A stretch of 44,279 nucleotides of DNA, from assembly GCA_937925605.1 (NCBI GenBank), contig CALALV010000079.1:1-44279 (forward strand). Reading direction: 5' to 3'. Of the stretch, positions 10,163 through 18,787 are shown piece after piece. Every line of letters starts with the position of its first letter. Positions within the stretch are counted from its first letter, which is position 1. Both the position numbers and the translations under genes were made by a program. A model generated the notes under the pieces. The model did not search any database, was not told the DNA's origin, and saw only the letters and a program-made list of their open reading frames with translations. This stretch comes from an uncultured Woeseia sp. (GTDB lineage Bacteria > Pseudomonadota > Gammaproteobacteria > Steroidobacterales > Woeseiaceae).

Positions 10163-11905
10163 ATGACGAACAGCCCGGCAGACAAGCTAGACGAGATGCT
10201 GCGGCTGCTGCCGGACGCGCTGCTGCGCCTGTCCGAGCGCGGCCGTATCGTCGCTCACCTCGGCGGCGGCGAGGATGACGAACTGCTGAACCCGGCGGGC
10301 CTGGTCGGCCGCTCGCTCGACGAGGCGCTGCCGGCCGAGGTGGCCGGCCGCATCCGGCAGCAGATACGCCGCTGCCTAAAGACGCGCGAGGAAGCCGCGG
10401 TCGACTTCTCGCTCGGCCCGCGCGGCCGCGAGGCCGACTACGAATGCCGGCTGATCGTCGCCGGCCGCACGAGCGTGCTCGCGATCTTGCGCAGGCTGCG
10501 CGCGGGGCGCGGTGCAGCCCGCGCGGCAGAGCCGGGCGACGGCGTGCACTACGACGATTACGTCGGCCGTCTGGAAGCGGCGCTGTGCGAGGCGCGCCTG
10601 CGCGAGCGCGGCCTGGCGCTGGTCAGCGTCGGTTTCCCGCAGGTGCCCGCCATCCGCCGCGTGCTCGGGCGCAGCGTGTCGGAGGCCGTTCTGTCCGTGG
10701 CGGGCACGCGCATAGACAACTGCCTGCGCGACGGCGACCTGCGCCAGTCGCCAGGTGCCGACCGCGACCCGGCACCGGCGCAGATAGCCGGTTCGGGCGA
10801 ATTCGCGCTGGTCCTGCGCGACGTCGAGGAACGGGAAGCAGCGGCGCAGGTTGCCGCGCGCATCCAGCGCGCCTTCGAGGAGCCGGTCTCGCTGGACGAG
10901 CACCGCTTCGAGCTGACGCCCAAGCTCGGCATCGCGTTCTTCCCGATCGACGGCGACAGCGGCGAGGAGTTGCTGCAGAACGCGCGCAAGGCGCTCGACG
11001 AAGCGCTGCTGCGCGGCAGCACGCCGCAGCAGTTCTACACCGATACCACGCGTTTCCGCGTGCGCCGGCGGCTCGATACGCACAACGAACTGCGCTGGGC
11101 GGTCGAAAACGGCCAGCTCGAACTGCGCTACCTGCCGCGCATCGATCTCGGCAGCGGGCGCGTTGCCGGCCTCGAGGCGCTGCTGCGCTGGGCCCACCCG
11201 CTGCGCGGCCTGATCGACCTGGCCGAGGTGATCCCGATCGCCGAGGCCAGCGGGCTGATGACCGCGATAGGCGAATGGGTGCTGGGCGCGGCCTGCAGCC
11301 AGTCCGCAGCCTGGCGCGAGCACTGGCGGTCGCTGCCGCCGATCGGCATCAACCTGTCCGAGCAGGAGTTCGCGCGCGACGACCTCGTGCTGGTGGTCGA
11401 GTCGGCGCTCGCGAGCGCCGGCTTGCCGGCGGCTGCCCTCGAGTTCGAGATCACCGAGTCCATGCTGATGCGCGAAGCACGGGCCGCGGCCCAGGTCCGG
11501 CGACTGCACAAGCTCGGGGTCGGCATCGTCATCGATGACTTCGGCCGCGGCTACTCGTCGGTGGCGCGCATGACCGAGTTGCCGATCGACGCGATCAAGA
11601 TCGACCGGCCGATCGTCGACGGCTGCCGCGACGGGGGAACCGGCGGCGCCGCCTGCGCCGCGCTGATAGCAATGGCCAGCCGCCTCGGCCTCACCGTGAT
11701 CGCCGAGGGCGTGGAAACGCTCGACCAGATCGATTTCCTGCGCGCGCAGGGCTGCGATGCGCTGCAGGGTTTCTTCTTCACCGAGCCGCTCGCAGCGGCC
11801 GAAGTGCCCGGCTTCCTCGCTGCCCACCTCGGCGAGACACCCGGCGGCGAGCCGCAGGAGCTGGAGACCATTCGCACGCGCTTCCTGCTGCAGCCGCAGG
11901 ACTGA
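10163..11905 (+). CDS. c-di-GMP phosphodiesterase: degenerate GGDEF plus intact EAL domain
   Basis: A 580-residue protein with no membrane segment. Residues about 1-110 look like a PAS-type sensor. About 125-300 form a GGDEF-fold domain whose active site is degraded to GSGEF (210-214), so cyclase activity is unlikely. The EAL domain (about 315-565) keeps every expected catalytic residue: the E of EALLRW (338), N of GINLS, E of FEITES, DD of DDFGRGYSS (458-459), K of IKIDR, E of IAEGVE and Q of LQGFFF. Hydrolysis of c-di-GMP to pGpG is therefore expected, perhaps tuned by GTP binding to the dead GGDEF. It is upstream of a protease and a diguanylate cyclase on the same strand. Confidence 0.9.
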   Translation: MTNSPADKLDEMLRLLPDALLRLSERGRIVAHLGGGEDDELLNPAGLVGRSLDEALPAEVAGRIRQQIRRCLKTREEAAVDFSLGPRGREADYECRLIVAGRTSVLAILRRLRAGRGAARAAEPGDGVHYDDYVGRLEAALCEARLRERGLALVSVGFPQVPAIRRVLGRSVSEAVLSVAGTRIDNCLRDGDLRQSPGADRDPAPAQIAGSGEFALVLRDVEEREAAAQVAARIQRAFEEPVSLDEHRFELTPKLGIAFFPIDGDSGEELLQNARKALDEALLRGSTPQQFYTDTTRFRVRRRLDTHNELRWAVENGQLELRYLPRIDLGSGRVAGLEALLRWAHPLRGLIDLAEVIPIAEASGLMTAIGEWVLGAACSQSAAWREHWRSLPPIGINLSEQEFARDDLVLVVESALASAGLPAAALEFEITESMLMREARAAAQVRRLHKLGVGIVIDDFGRGYSSVARMTELPIDAIKIDRPIVDGCRDGGTGGAACAALIAMASRLGLTVIAEGVETLDQIDFLRAQGCDALQGFFFTEPLAAAEVPGFLAAHLGETPGGEPQELETIRTRFLLQPQD

Positions 11906-11931
11906 GCTGCAGCGATTTGACAGGACCGTTA

Positions 11932-11947
11932 TGTGACGCGCGTCACA
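11932..11947 (+). promoter_or_regulatory. Perfect CRP/Clp-type palindromic operator
   Basis: TGTGACGCGCGTCACA is a perfect 16-bp palindrome matching the CRP-family consensus TGTGA-N6-TCACA in all ten specified bases. It lies 113 nt before the subtilase start and 26 nt after the EAL gene stop. A TTGACA hexamer stands 9 nt upstream (11917-11922), but no good -10 box follows at the right spacing. Occupancy by a CRP or Clp homologue is inferred. Confidence 0.7.
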
Positions 11948-12060
11948 CCGGCCGCGCCGGGCGCCGACGCCCTGCACCTCCGCCCCGGGCCCGCGCCTGC
12001 TGAAATACGCCCCACGATCGAGCAGGCGCCAACGCGCCGACCACTTTCCGGGGTAGATGC

Positions 12061-13914
12061 ATGACCAAGCAAGATTTCTGCGCCGCCACCGCGGCGGTAC
12101 TCGGCTTCCTTGCAACGGCACTCGCGGTCAGCGAGCTGGTGACGGCAGGCGGGACGACCGCCCAGCCGGTCGCCACGCCGATCGCGGCCGTGGCGCCGTC
12201 GCTGCCCGAGGCCCGCAGCGACGACGCGCGCCCGGGTGTTGCGGCGGACCGGCCGGCGATATCGGCCGCAGCGAGCGAGAAGATGAGCGCGCCGCTCAAG
12301 GCGCTTGCCGCGACCGGCGGCAGCCAGCCCGTCAGCGTCATCGTCACCTATGCCGAACATCCGCAGGCCCTGGAAGCGAATCGCATTGCCGCGCTGGGCG
12401 GCGAGGTGCTGCGCAGCTACCACGCGTTCAGCATGCGAGCTATCCGCGTGCCGGCCTCGGCACTCGAGGATCTTGCGCTGGCCGGCAATGTCTCGCGCCT
12501 GTCGCTCGATGCACCGGTGCAGGCAACGTCGACGGCGGCCCGCCTGACGGCGAAGATCCCGGCGGCCGGCACGGCGCTGTCCGCCTGGACGGGCGACAAT
12601 GTCGGCATCGCGGTGCTCGATTCAGGCCTCGCGACGCACGGTGATTTCCCGGCCGCCGCCGAGCAGTTCGACTTCGTGGATAAAGAGTTCGAATGCCCGG
12701 CCGATCCGGAGGTGTTCTTCGAGGCTTACTACCACAACGAGCGGATCGGCACGGACCGTCGTGACCCGTACGGCCACGGCACGCACGTCGCCGGCATCAT
12801 CGCCGGTCGCGGCGACGCGTCTCTCGGCAAGCCGCAGGGCCCGGCGCGCGACGCCGACCTGCTGTCGGTCCGCGTGCTCGACGACCAGGGGCGCGGCGTG
12901 ACGTCGGATGCACTGGCCGCCATGGACTGCCTGCTGCGCTACGGCCACTACTTCAACATTCGCGTCGTCAACGTCTCGCTCGGCAAGTCGATCGACGAGT
13001 CGAACGCGACGGACCCGCTCGTCAAGGCGGCCGAGGCTCTGTGGGACGCCGGCATGGTCGTCGTCGTTGCCGCAGGCAACTACGGCCGCGACGGGCACAT
13101 GACCATCACCAGCCCGGCGAACTCGCGCAAGCTGATCACGGTGGGCTCGCTGACCGACAACGGTACCGGCGACGATTTCAGTGACGACTACGTGTCGAGC
13201 TACTCGTCCATGGGGCCGACGCTCGGTGACCACGTCCTGAAGCCCGACCTCGTGGCGCCCGGCAACCGCGTCGTGGCCGCGATTCCCGACGGCGCGAAGC
13301 TGCACGCGGATCTCGCAGACCGCTTCGTCGCCTGCCCGGTCAGCGGCTGCAACGATCACTACCTCGAGCTGTCCGGTACCAGCATGGCCGCGCCGCTGGT
13401 CAGCGCCGCCGCCGCGCTGATGCTGGAGAAGGACCCGTCGCTGACCCCGGCCACGATCAAGGCACGCCTGATGCGCTCGGCGCGCAAGATCGACGCCGAA
13501 CCCACGGCGGCGGGCGCCGGCGTACTGGACGTCGAGGCCGCGCTGTCGGCGACCGGGATCGTCAACGGCGAGGCGCTGTCACCGCTGATGGCGCGCTCGG
13601 ACGAGGGCGAGGTGATCCTCGTCGAGGACACGGCACAGCTCTGGGGCGGCAACGCCTGGGCGAACGGCTACCTGTGGGCCGATGGCTACCTCTGGGCGGA
13701 CGGCTACCTGTGGGCCGACGGCTACCTGTGGAGCGACGGCTACCTGTGGAGCGACGGTTACCTGTGGAGCGACGGCTACCTTTGGGCCGACGGCTACCTG
13801 TGGGCCGATGGCTACCTGTGGGCCGACGGCTACCTGTGGGCCGACGCGGTCACCGACTACGCCCCGCTGTATCGCACGAGCGCGGCCTCGACCACGCTGC
13901 AGGACGACCGGTGA
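12061..13914 (+). CDS. Secreted S8 (subtilisin-like) serine protease with W-rich C-terminal repeats
   Basis: A 617-residue exported peptidase. It has an N-terminal hydrophobic segment (AVLGFLATALAVSELV), then an I9-like propeptide (VSVIVTYAEHPQALE ... ALAGNVSRLSLD, about residues 85-165). The catalytic domain carries Asp187 (AVLDSGL), His239 (YGHGTHVAG), Asn340 (AAGNYG) and Ser441 (GTSMAAP), so the full triad and oxyanion Asn are present. After a linker, ten hexapeptides of type W-[AS]-D-G-Y-L plus a partial eleventh form residues 533-596, followed by a short tail. Known S8 proteases degrade extracellular protein; the repeat may bind a surface or partner. A perfect CRP-type operator lies upstream, and c-di-GMP genes flank it. 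Confidence 0.92.
   Translation: MTKQDFCAATAAVLGFLATALAVSELVTAGGTTAQPVATPIAAVAPSLPEARSDDARPGVAADRPAISAAASEKMSAPLKALAATGGSQPVSVIVTYAEHPQALEANRIAALGGEVLRSYHAFSMRAIRVPASALEDLALAGNVSRLSLDAPVQATSTAARLTAKIPAAGTALSAWTGDNVGIAVLDSGLATHGDFPAAAEQFDFVDKEFECPADPEVFFEAYYHNERIGTDRRDPYGHGTHVAGIIAGRGDASLGKPQGPARDADLLSVRVLDDQGRGVTSDALAAMDCLLRYGHYFNIRVVNVSLGKSIDESNATDPLVKAAEALWDAGMVVVVAAGNYGRDGHMTITSPANSRKLITVGSLTDNGTGDDFSDDYVSSYSSMGPTLGDHVLKPDLVAPGNRVVAAIPDGAKLHADLADRFVACPVSGCNDHYLELSGTSMAAPLVSAAAALMLEKDPSLTPATIKARLMRSARKIDAEPTAAGAGVLDVEAALSATGIVNGEALSPLMARSDEGEVILVEDTAQLWGGNAWANGYLWADGYLWADGYLWADGYLWSDGYLWSDGYLWSDGYLWADGYLWADGYLWADGYLWADAVTDYAPLYRTSAASTTLQDDR
13657..13848 (+). repeat. 18-bp tandem repeat encoding W-A/S-D-G-Y-L
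   Basis: Ten full 18-bp units (13657-13836) and a 12-bp partial unit lie in frame within the protease gene. The first unit reads WANGYL, three central units have Ser instead of Ala (WSDGYL), and the rest are WADGYL. Units differ mainly at third codon positions, so the peptide has been kept under selection while the DNA drifted. Such arrays can change length by slippage or recombination. Confidence 0.95.
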
Positions 13915-14052
13915 TCCATGGACCGGTCTCGCCCGCGGCCGACCGCGCTAAAGCTTTGCCCTGTGCCGGTCGCTAACCACTGAAGGGTCCGGCACCCGGC
14001 GCTCGCGCGGGCGCCGGCAGGCCGACGCAGGATAGCGCGCCACCCCGGGATC

Positions 14053-14058
14053 AGGAGG
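14053..14058 (+). promoter_or_regulatory. Ribosome-binding site for the propeller diguanylate cyclase
   Basis: A consensus AGGAGG stands 9 nt before the ATG and fixes the start. Confidence 0.85.
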
Positions 14059-14067
14059 ATCGAGGAC

Positions 14068-17000
14068 ATGCAGGCAGAGGCAGCAAGCACGGCGCGCGCC
14101 CGGGGGCGCGCTAGCGGCGCCGCGGGCTGGCGCCTGGCGCTGCTGCTCGGCCTGGCCTGCACGGCCCCGGCGGCGCAGGCCTGGCAGGACGAGGCGCTGC
14201 CGATGCGTTTCGAGCGCCTCGCGATCGACGACGGCTTGTCCCAGAACGCGGTCAACCGGATCGCGCAGGACCGCACCGGTTTCATGTGGTTCGCGACAGA
14301 AAGCGGCCTGAATCGCTACGATGGCTACCAGTTCCTGCAATTCCGGCGCGAACTCGGCACGCCCGGGGCACTTGCCAACGACTTCATCACCGACCTCGCC
14401 GTAGCGACCGACGGCAGCCTGTGGGCCGCGACCGACGGCGGCGGCCTCGCGCGTCGCGCGGCGGACAGCGAGCGCTTCGAGACCTGGCGCCACGATCCCG
14501 ACGATCCCGCGGCCCTGCCCGCTGACAACCTGCGGCGCCTGCTGGCGGACCGGCACGGCGGGCTGTGGGTCGGCACGATGCGCAGCGGCCTCAGCCGACT
14601 CGATCCTGCGAGCGGCAGCTTCACGCACTACCGGCACGCCGCGGACAACGCGGCGACGCTGAGCGACGACCGCATCTACGCGCTGTGGCAGGACGACGAC
14701 GGCTACGTCTGGGTCGGCACCGGGCGCGGCCTCGACCGCCTCAATCCGGACACCGGCATGGTCGTGCGCTTCGAACTGCCTTCGGTCGCGGCCGGCGAGG
14801 ACGGGCGCGTCATGGCGATCTTCCGTGACAGCTACGGCAGCCTCTGGATCGGCACCGCGAACCAGGGCCTCGGCCGCCTCGACGAGACGACCGGGGAGAT
14901 CGCGCTGTACCGGCACGAACCGCAGAAGCGGGCATCGCTGCCCGGCGATCGCGTCGAGGCGATACTCGAGGACTCGAGCGGCCGCCTCTGGGTCGGGACG
15001 AACGCGGGCCTCGCGCTGATGGATCGCGGCCGCGATCGCTTCGCGCACTATCGACACGAGCCCGCCGACCCGAGAAGCCTGGGCGACAGCAACGTGATCT
15101 CGCTGTACGAAGACCGCGGCGGCGTGCTCTGGGTCGGAACCAAGACCGGCGGACTCAGCAAGTGGAATTCGCGCTCGTGGGCCTTCGGCCACCGGCGCAC
15201 CGGTGCGACCGCGGACGGCAACCCGGCCGCTCGCAACGTTACCTCCTTCGCCCGCACGGGCGACGGGGCGCTGCTGATCGGCACCTTCGGCGGCGGCATC
15301 CACGTCTTCGACCATGCGCGCGAGCAGCCGCCGCGGCCGGTCGCCGCGGAGGTAGCCGCCGCGCTGTCGGACCAGCGCGTCATGGCCCTCGCCACCGGGC
15401 CCGGCGGCAATGCCTGGGCGGGCACGATGCAGGGCGGGCTGAACCGCATCGACTTCGCCACCGGCACGGTGCGCGTCTACCGCCACGAGCCCGGCAATCC
15501 GCGCAGCCTGGCCTCGAACGGCATCATGTCGCTGTACGTGAGCAGCCGCGGGGAACTCTGGATCGGGACCTTCGGCGGCGGCGTGAGCCGCTACCGGCCA
15601 GAGACCGACGACTTCGACAACTACGCCCACGACGCGGGCGACCCGACGTCGCTGTCGAGCCCGAACGCAACCGCGATCGGCGAGGACGGGCAAGGGCGAA
15701 TCTGGGTCGGGACCAGCAGCGGCGGGCTCAACCGGCTGAACGATGCCGGCGACGGCTGGCAGCATTTCCGCCACGACCCGCACGACCGTGGCAGCCTTTC
15801 GTCGAACGCCATCTACGCGCTGCACCGCGACGCGAGCGGTACGCTGTGGATCGGCACGCGCGCCGGGCTCAATCGCTTCGTGCCGCGCAACAACAGTGCT
15901 ACCGAGGGCCAGTTCTACGCCGTGGCGCGCCAGCAGGGGCTCGCGAACGACGTCGTCTACGGGGTTCGCTCGGACGGTCGCGGCGGGCTGTGGCTGAGCA
16001 CGAACTACGGTATCAGCCGCTTTGATCCGCGGACCGGCTCGGTGCGCAATTACCACGCCGGCGACGGCCTGCAGGGCGAGGAATTCAACTTCGGCGCGCA
16101 CTATGCGGCGCCGGACGGCACGCTGTACTTCGGCGGCAGTAACGGCTTCAACGCGTTCGATCCGGACGCGATCGTCCAGGCCAGCACGCCGCCGGCTGTC
16201 GTCCTGACCCAGGTCAGCAAGCTGAACGAGCCCGTGGACCTTGGGCAGCCGCTGTCCGGCCTGGAGTCGCTCGGACTCGCCTACACGGACGACATGGTGA
16301 GCTTCGAGTTCGCCGCGCTCGACTATGCGGCGCCGGGCAAGAACGTCTACGCGTACATGCTCGAGGGCTTCGACGCCGACTGGGTCGAGGCGGGCAACGA
16401 GCGGCGTGCCACCTACACGAACCTCTCGGGCGGCGACTACGTGTTCCGCGTGCGCGCCGCGAACAGCTACGGTGCCTGGAACGAGGCCGGCGTCTCTCTC
16501 GACGTGGCGGTGGACCATCCGCCGTGGCTGACCTGGTGGGCCTACACGCTGTACGCGCTCGCCATCGTCGGCAGCGTGCTGCTGCTGGTGCTCGCACAGA
16601 AGCGCAAGCTGGCACGCGAGACCGAGTACAGCAAGCGGCTCGAGCACGAGGTGCGCGAACGCACCGACCTGCTCGCGCAGCGCAACGCGGAGCTGAAGAT
16701 GGCGAACGTCAAGCTCAAGGATGCGAGCCTGACCGACGCGCTCACCGGGCTGCGCAATCGCCGCTACCTGTTCGAGGAGATCGGCAAGGACATCAGCCTG
16801 ATTCGCCGGCACCACGGGCCCGGTGGCAGGGATCCCGAGCGCAACAACGACCTCGTGTTCATGATGGTCGACCTCGACAACTTCAAGCCCGTCAACGACA
16901 GCTGCGGGCACGCGGCCGGCGACCAGATGCTGATGCAGGTGCGTGACGCGCTGCAGAATGCCTGCCGCGACTCCGACGTCGTCATCCGCTGGGGCGGCGA

Positions 17001-17388
17001 CGAGTTCCTCGTCGTCGGCCGCGAGACGACGCACGAGGAGGCGAGCGTGCTAGCCGAGCGGATCCGCTCGCGCATTGCGCAGACCGTCTACTCCGTGGGC
17101 GGCGGGCAGGTGGCGCGCACGACTGCGTCGATCGGCTTCGCGAGCTACCCGTTCATCGAGGACCAGCCGGACCTGCTGAGCTGGGAGCAGGTGCTGAACA
17201 TCGCCGACGCGGCCATGTACCGTGCCAAGGAAGAGCGCAACGGCTGGTTCGGCATCCACGGCAACAGCTGGAGCGGCAACGGCGAGTCGCTGCTGCGCGC
17301 GATCAAGACCGGGGCCGACGAACTCGCCGAGAACGGCGACATCCGGATCGAACGCTCGCTCTCGGTGGCCGCTTCCCGGACCGCCTAG
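14068..17388 (+). CDS. Two-component-type propeller sensor diguanylate cyclase
   Basis: A 1106-residue membrane sensor. A signal peptide (LALLLGLACTAPAAQA) leads into about 14 Reg_prop blades with the pattern G-x-[LI]-W-[VI]-G-T-x-x-G-[LG]-x-R, spread over residues 35-680. A Y_Y_Y immunoglobulin-like domain follows (about 735-815), then one membrane span (WWAYTLYALAIVGSVLLLVL, about 825-845), a coiled coil, and a C-terminal GGDEF domain. The active site GGDEF (976-980) is intact, and an RxxD inhibitory I-site (RDSD, 967-970) stands five residues before it. A periplasmic ligand, often a polysaccharide product in this sensor class, should control c-di-GMP synthesis. Its stop overlaps the stop of a convergent small ORF. 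Confidence 0.93.
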   Translation: MQAEAASTARARGRASGAAGWRLALLLGLACTAPAAQAWQDEALPMRFERLAIDDGLSQNAVNRIAQDRTGFMWFATESGLNRYDGYQFLQFRRELGTPGALANDFITDLAVATDGSLWAATDGGGLARRAADSERFETWRHDPDDPAALPADNLRRLLADRHGGLWVGTMRSGLSRLDPASGSFTHYRHAADNAATLSDDRIYALWQDDDGYVWVGTGRGLDRLNPDTGMVVRFELPSVAAGEDGRVMAIFRDSYGSLWIGTANQGLGRLDETTGEIALYRHEPQKRASLPGDRVEAILEDSSGRLWVGTNAGLALMDRGRDRFAHYRHEPADPRSLGDSNVISLYEDRGGVLWVGTKTGGLSKWNSRSWAFGHRRTGATADGNPAARNVTSFARTGDGALLIGTFGGGIHVFDHAREQPPRPVAAEVAAALSDQRVMALATGPGGNAWAGTMQGGLNRIDFATGTVRVYRHEPGNPRSLASNGIMSLYVSSRGELWIGTFGGGVSRYRPETDDFDNYAHDAGDPTSLSSPNATAIGEDGQGRIWVGTSSGGLNRLNDAGDGWQHFRHDPHDRGSLSSNAIYALHRDASGTLWIGTRAGLNRFVPRNNSATEGQFYAVARQQGLANDVVYGVRSDGRGGLWLSTNYGISRFDPRTGSVRNYHAGDGLQGEEFNFGAHYAAPDGTLYFGGSNGFNAFDPDAIVQASTPPAVVLTQVSKLNEPVDLGQPLSGLESLGLAYTDDMVSFEFAALDYAAPGKNVYAYMLEGFDADWVEAGNERRATYTNLSGGDYVFRVRAANSYGAWNEAGVSLDVAVDHPPWLTWWAYTLYALAIVGSVLLLVLAQKRKLARETEYSKRLEHEVRERTDLLAQRNAELKMANVKLKDASLTDALTGLRNRRYLFEEIGKDISLIRRHHGPGGRDPERNNDLVFMMVDLDNFKPVNDSCGHAAGDQMLMQVRDALQNACRDSDVVIRWGGDEFLVVGRETTHEEASVLAERIRSRIAQTVYSVGGGQVARTTASIGFASYPFIEDQPDLLSWEQVLNIADAAMYRAKEERNGWFGIHGNSWSGNGESLLRAIKTGADELAENGDIRIERSLSVAASRTA

Positions 17389-17555
17389 GCGGCCGCGCCC
17401 GACGCCCGGCGTTTCGGGCGATCCGGCCGCGGATCCTCCACCGGCGCGGGGCCGTCGTCCTCACGCGGTTCGTCGTCGGCCGGCGGCAGCTTGCGCTCGG
17501 GACGTTCGCGTCCCGGCGGCACCGGCTGCTCGCGATCTCCTCCGTAGTCGTTCAC
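17385..17555 (-). CDS. Small proline-rich charged protein overlapping the glycosyltransferase stop
   Basis: A 56-codon frame begins with a GTG that overlaps the TGA stop of the upstream glycosyltransferase (GTGA), an arrangement typical of translational coupling. The product is disordered in character, rich in Pro, Arg, Glu and Asp, with no hydrophobic segment and no family I recognise. Its stop overlaps the stop of the convergent cyclase gene by 2 nt. It may be a real accessory peptide or a chance frame; nothing except position supports it. Confidence 0.4.
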   Translation of the reverse strand: MNDYGGDREQPVPPGRERPERKLPPADDEPREDDGPAPVEDPRPDRPKRRASGAAA

Positions 17556-18643
17556 GCGCCCGGCACCAGCTCGCGGTACAGCGCGAGCGTCTTCTCGACC
17601 GTGACCTCGTGGCGAAAGTCGTTGCCGATGCGGTCGCGCGCGGCCTGGCCCATGCGCGCGCGCAGCTGCGGGTCGCGGTACAGCGTCTCGAAGGCCCGGG
17701 CCAGCGCCTGCGGGTCGAACACCGGGACGACGAAGCCGCTGACGCCATCGACGACCAGTTCCGGGCTGCCGCCGGAATCCGTGACGACCGGCGGCACGCG
17801 GTAGGCCATCGCCTCGATCACGGAGCGCGGCAGGCCCTCGCGCTTGGTCGAGGCCAGGCAGAACACGTCGCTGGCGGCCGCGATGCGCGGCGCGTCGCTG
17901 CGATACCCGGGCCGGTGGATGCGCTCGCGCGCCGGGCTCGCCGCAATCTGCCGGTCGAGCCGCCGCGCGCTCATGTCCCCGACCAGCAGCAAGTGCGCGG
18001 GCACGTCCTCCGGCAGGTAGCGCAGCGCGTCGATCAGCACCTCGACGCCCTTGCGCGGCCGATAGTTGGCGACGCAGGTAATGACGAACGCGTCGTCGGG
18101 GATGCCGAGCGACGCGAGGCTGGCCGGTTTCTGGTCGTACCATTCGAGCCGGTGCCCCTTGTAGATAGTCACCGGCCGCTCGGCGGGCATGCGCAGGAAC
18201 GCCGGTTCCATCGACAGGAAATGCCGGCGGATCGCCTCGCAGACGCAGACGATGCGGTCGATGCGCGGATTCAGGTAGCGCAGCCAGGACACCGGGTCGA
18301 GGAAGCTGACCGCGCCGACGATGCCGCGGTAGGCGACGATCCGGATGTCGCGTCCGCGGGCGGCGAGGATGACGTTGCTGATCGCCTTGTTGTTGAAGGT
18401 ATGCACGAGCTGGTAGCCGCCGCGATCGAATTCCTCGCGCAGCCGGCGGATGCCGGCGAGATCGATGTTCTTGCGCAGCGGCAGGTCGATGATCGGCACG
18501 CCGGCCTCGGCCAGGTAGCGGTAGTTCGGGGTATCGGCCTGGAAGCTGACCGTGACGCCGACTCCGGCCTGCTGCAGCCCGACGAAGGTCTCGACGGTCG
18601 GCCGGTCGGCGTCGCCGACGATACAGAGTACCCTGAGGCTCAT
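17552..18643 (-). CDS. Glycosyltransferase family 4 (GT-B fold)
   Basis: A 363-residue protein. The N-terminal half has the acceptor-binding pattern (VLCIVGDADRPTVETFVGLQ ... VHTFNNKAISNVILAARG). The C-terminal Glycos_transf_1 half shows ITCVANYRPRKGVEVLIDAL, then LLVGD, FCLASTKREGLPRSVIEAMA and PPVVTDSGGSPELV. In this family the EGxxxxxxEA part contacts the nucleotide-sugar. The role is transfer of a sugar to a lipid, glycan or other acceptor at the cytoplasmic face; donor and acceptor are unknown. It is divergent from a methyltransferase gene across an AT-richer intergenic region, and both could serve surface glycan synthesis. Confidence 0.87.
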   Translation of the reverse strand: MSLRVLCIVGDADRPTVETFVGLQQAGVGVTVSFQADTPNYRYLAEAGVPIIDLPLRKNIDLAGIRRLREEFDRGGYQLVHTFNNKAISNVILAARGRDIRIVAYRGIVGAVSFLDPVSWLRYLNPRIDRIVCVCEAIRRHFLSMEPAFLRMPAERPVTIYKGHRLEWYDQKPASLASLGIPDDAFVITCVANYRPRKGVEVLIDALRYLPEDVPAHLLLVGDMSARRLDRQIAASPARERIHRPGYRSDAPRIAAASDVFCLASTKREGLPRSVIEAMAYRVPPVVTDSGGSPELVVDGVSGFVVPVFDPQALARAFETLYRDPQLRARMGQAARDRIGNDFRHEVTVEKTLALYRELVPGA

Positions 18644-18787
18644 GACGGGGCCGCTCCGGGTCTGCCTGTCATTCGCATAAGCTCCTGAATTAAAAACCGA
18701 TTTACGCAGCCGGCGACGATTCTACGCGATCGGCGCCGCGCGGTCGCGTGCTACCATCCCCCGTTCCCGGTGGCCGCGGACCGATCC

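Noticed and set aside
11917..11922. TTGACA as a sigma-70 -35 box
   Set aside because: No matching -10 element stands 16-18 nt downstream; it may be chance, though a CRP-dependent promoter could tolerate this.
13996..14017. CCGGCGC/GCGCCGG hairpin after the protease gene
   Set aside because: The stem is good but there is no T-tract, so it cannot be called an intrinsic terminator.
13948..17034. 1028-codon open frame antisense to the diguanylate cyclase
   Set aside because: Same GC-driven artefact; the sense gene has signal peptide, propeller blades, membrane span and GGDEF domain.
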